Shown: piece by piece, positions 62,699 through 64,000 of the stretch
Layout: each line of letters begins with the position of its first letter
Numbering within the stretch: position 1 is the stretch's first letter
NCBI GenBank assembly: GCA_041694635.1
Contig: JBDNHI010000047.1
Coordinates: forward strand, 1 to 64,000
Source of the DNA: UBA969 sp041694635
Lineage (GTDB): Bacteria > Planctomycetota > Planctomycetia > Gemmatales > Gemmataceae
Length of the DNA: 64,000 bases
Reading direction: 5' to 3'
The notes under the pieces: model-generated
Database searches by the model: none
What the model was told of the DNA's origin: nothing
Seen by the model: the letters and a program-made list of their open reading frames with translations, nothing else
Translations under genes and position numbers: made by a program

Positions 62699-63183
62699 TA
62701 CAATTATCTGGAACGATAGCACAATATGGCGGGCGCACTGTTGATTTCCTCGCATTTGACGGGATGAAAGTTAAAGGAGATACGCAGTTAATCCAAGCTC
62801 TAGTGTTGCCGGGGCAATCCGGAGCACTGATTACTGGGATTGCAAAATTAGTTCAAAGAGTTCTATTGGAATTACTGACTGAGCGTGGTTCTTTAATTTA
62901 TGCCCCGACACGCGGTACGCTTTTTTTAACTAAGATTCGTGCTGGGATGATCGGCACATCTCAGGCTTTGTTTGCTGCTTTTAATGCAGCAGAATTGGAA
63001 TTGCGAAATACTCTAAAAACGGAAGAAGATAAACTGGTTGATCCTGCGGATGAGCGTTACAGCCAAGCTAATCTTCTGTCCGCTTCGTTATTTGGGGATG
63101 TTGCCACGCTCGCTATAAAAGTGCAGAGTATGGCGGAAGACTCTCGCACTGTTATTTACCCACTCCGAATTTTGGCTAACTAA
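62695..63183 (+). CDS. Baseplate wedge gp25-like protein, 162 aa
   Basis: ATG 62695 overlaps the preceding stop. The helix and strand IAKLVQRVLLELLTERGSLIYAPTRGTLFL is the core pattern of the gp25/gpW wedge family, in which a short protein bridges hub and wedge. It sits directly before the J-like wedge gene, the conserved order in myoviruses. The match is by pattern, so confidence is moderate. Confidence 0.72.
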   Translation: MIQLSGTIAQYGGRTVDFLAFDGMKVKGDTQLIQALVLPGQSGALITGIAKLVQRVLLELLTERGSLIYAPTRGTLFLTKIRAGMIGTSQALFAAFNAAELELRNTLKTEEDKLVDPADERYSQANLLSASLFGDVATLAIKVQSMAEDSRTVIYPLRILAN

Positions 63184-63193
63184 GGATAATAAG

Positions 63194-64000
63194 ATGGCAT
63201 TAAGTTTTTCTAACGCAGACTTACCTAGCTTGACAGCATTAAATGCAGCAGATGTACAACAACTGTTAGACCGAATTGTGGCGCAACTGCAAGAACTAAA
63301 CCCTAATCTAGATCTAAAGCGAGGGGTGTTTAAGGATACTGTAGCCTATTATCATGCAGTGTTAGAGGCATCAATCCGCACTAGCCTAAGAAGGTATCAG
63401 TCAGCCAGAAGCCTACAGCAAATTCAAAATAACCCCGAACTAGCCGATACCGCAGTGGTGGATGGTGTTCTTTCCAACTGGGGTATAACCCGTAAAAGCG
63501 GAACCAAGGCTATTGGATTTGTTACTATCGAATTAAAGCAATCACGCTCCGTTAATATTCCAACTAACTTTGCATTTCAATCGACAGGTAAACGTTATTT
63601 TGCTACAAAAACATTTGTGGCCCGCCCCGAAGAATCGCAATTATCCTTAGAATCTGACCGGATATTGCGACATTTAAGTAATGGCAATTACGCATTTACC
63701 ATTGAAGTGGTAGCTGAAAACACCGGAGCTGCCTACAAGCTAAACGCTGGCGATTCTATTGTTCCAGTTCGTTCTATATTCGGCTATGTAACTAGTTACG
63801 CTACTTCTACTTTTTCAGCTGGGTTAGGAGAAGAAACCAACGAAGAGTTGTTGCAACAACTTCAGTTAGGCATAGCAGCAAAGACGTTGTCTAACCGAAC
63901 TAATATGCGCTCGTTTCTTAGGTCTATTCCGGCTTTTGCTTCGATAACTAATCAATCTATTATTGGGTACGGCGACGCCGAGATGCTGCGGGATCGGCAT
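63194..64000 (+). CDS. Baseplate J/gp6-like wedge protein (3' partial)
   Basis: ATG 63194 follows TAAGGATAATAAG. The 269 visible residues run off the window without a stop. After a helical start, residues about 95-150 (TRKSGTKAIGFVTIEL...VNIPTNFAFQSTGKRYF) and about 170-215 match the baseplate J family, followed by SAGLGEETNEELLQQLQ and a IIGYGDAEMLRDRH segment. J-like wedge proteins form the hexagonal frame of the baseplate that triggers sheath contraction. Preceded by the gp25-like gene as in other myoviruses. Confidence 0.82.
   Translation, partial: MALSFSNADLPSLTALNAADVQQLLDRIVAQLQELNPNLDLKRGVFKDTVAYYHAVLEASIRTSLRRYQSARSLQQIQNNPELADTAVVDGVLSNWGITRKSGTKAIGFVTIELKQSRSVNIPTNFAFQSTGKRYFATKTFVARPEESQLSLESDRILRHLSNGNYAFTIEVVAENTGAAYKLNAGDSIVPVRSIFGYVTSYATSTFSAGLGEETNEELLQQLQLGIAAKTLSNRTNMRSFLRSIPAFASITNQSIIGYGDAEMLRDRH

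Noticed and set aside
1..64000. Large terminase, lysis genes, integrase, DNA polymerase
   Set aside because: Looked for in all frames by motif; none recognised, so they are probably outside the window.

Overview
The window is part of a large tailed-phage genome with a contractile tail (myovirus morphology). Almost every gene is on the + strand and tightly packed. The virion genes run in typical order: prohead protease, scaffold-like protein, decoration-like protein, major capsid protein, neck proteins, tail sheath, tail tube, spike/hub, tail-assembly chaperones, tape measure and baseplate. No ribosomal, central-metabolic or bacterial housekeeping locus is present. Large terminase and portal were not recognised and probably lie outside. 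The host cannot be named; a consensus-like sigma70 promoter and a CsrA homologue point to a bacterial host. No tRNA, CRISPR array or insertion sequence was found.

Layout. 1-5928: Gly/Ala-rich virion-like proteins, with two structured non-coding stretches. 6153-11823: accessory genes (HTH + metallophosphoesterase, membrane-anchored HNH nuclease, zincin-like protease, sulfotransferase, family-92-like glycosyltransferase, a GGA-rich structured leader/RNA and a small tail-anchored protein). 11774-14836: CsrA (the only convincing minus-strand gene), a SET-domain protein and a class II ribonucleotide reductase. 14886-18526: small unknown or membrane proteins. 18547-28261: a multisubunit RNA polymerase. 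Its first polypeptide fuses all of beta to the N-terminal half of beta'. Three small genes follow, then the C-terminal half of beta' carrying a long low-complexity tail. 28352-41946: head module plus a glycosyltransferase-methyltransferase fusion. 42009-64000: neck, tail and baseplate, with a sigma factor between hub and wedge genes. The last gene runs off the window.

How it may work together. Polymerase genes sit inside the structural region, and the C-terminal beta' protein looks half like a virion protein. This suggests a polymerase that may be packaged and injected, or made late. The phage sigma factor may redirect either this enzyme or the host enzyme. CsrA and the GGA-rich RNA about 0.9 kb away could form a post-transcriptional switch. 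A canonical AAATTTT slippery site before the tape-measure gene indicates a programmed -1 frameshift making an extended tail chaperone.

The most notable system is the beta-beta'N fusion with the split beta' gene. It recalls the metagenomic clade of multisubunit-RNAP-encoding Caudovirales (Weinheimer and Aylward, 2020, recalled from memory); membership must be tested by phylogeny.
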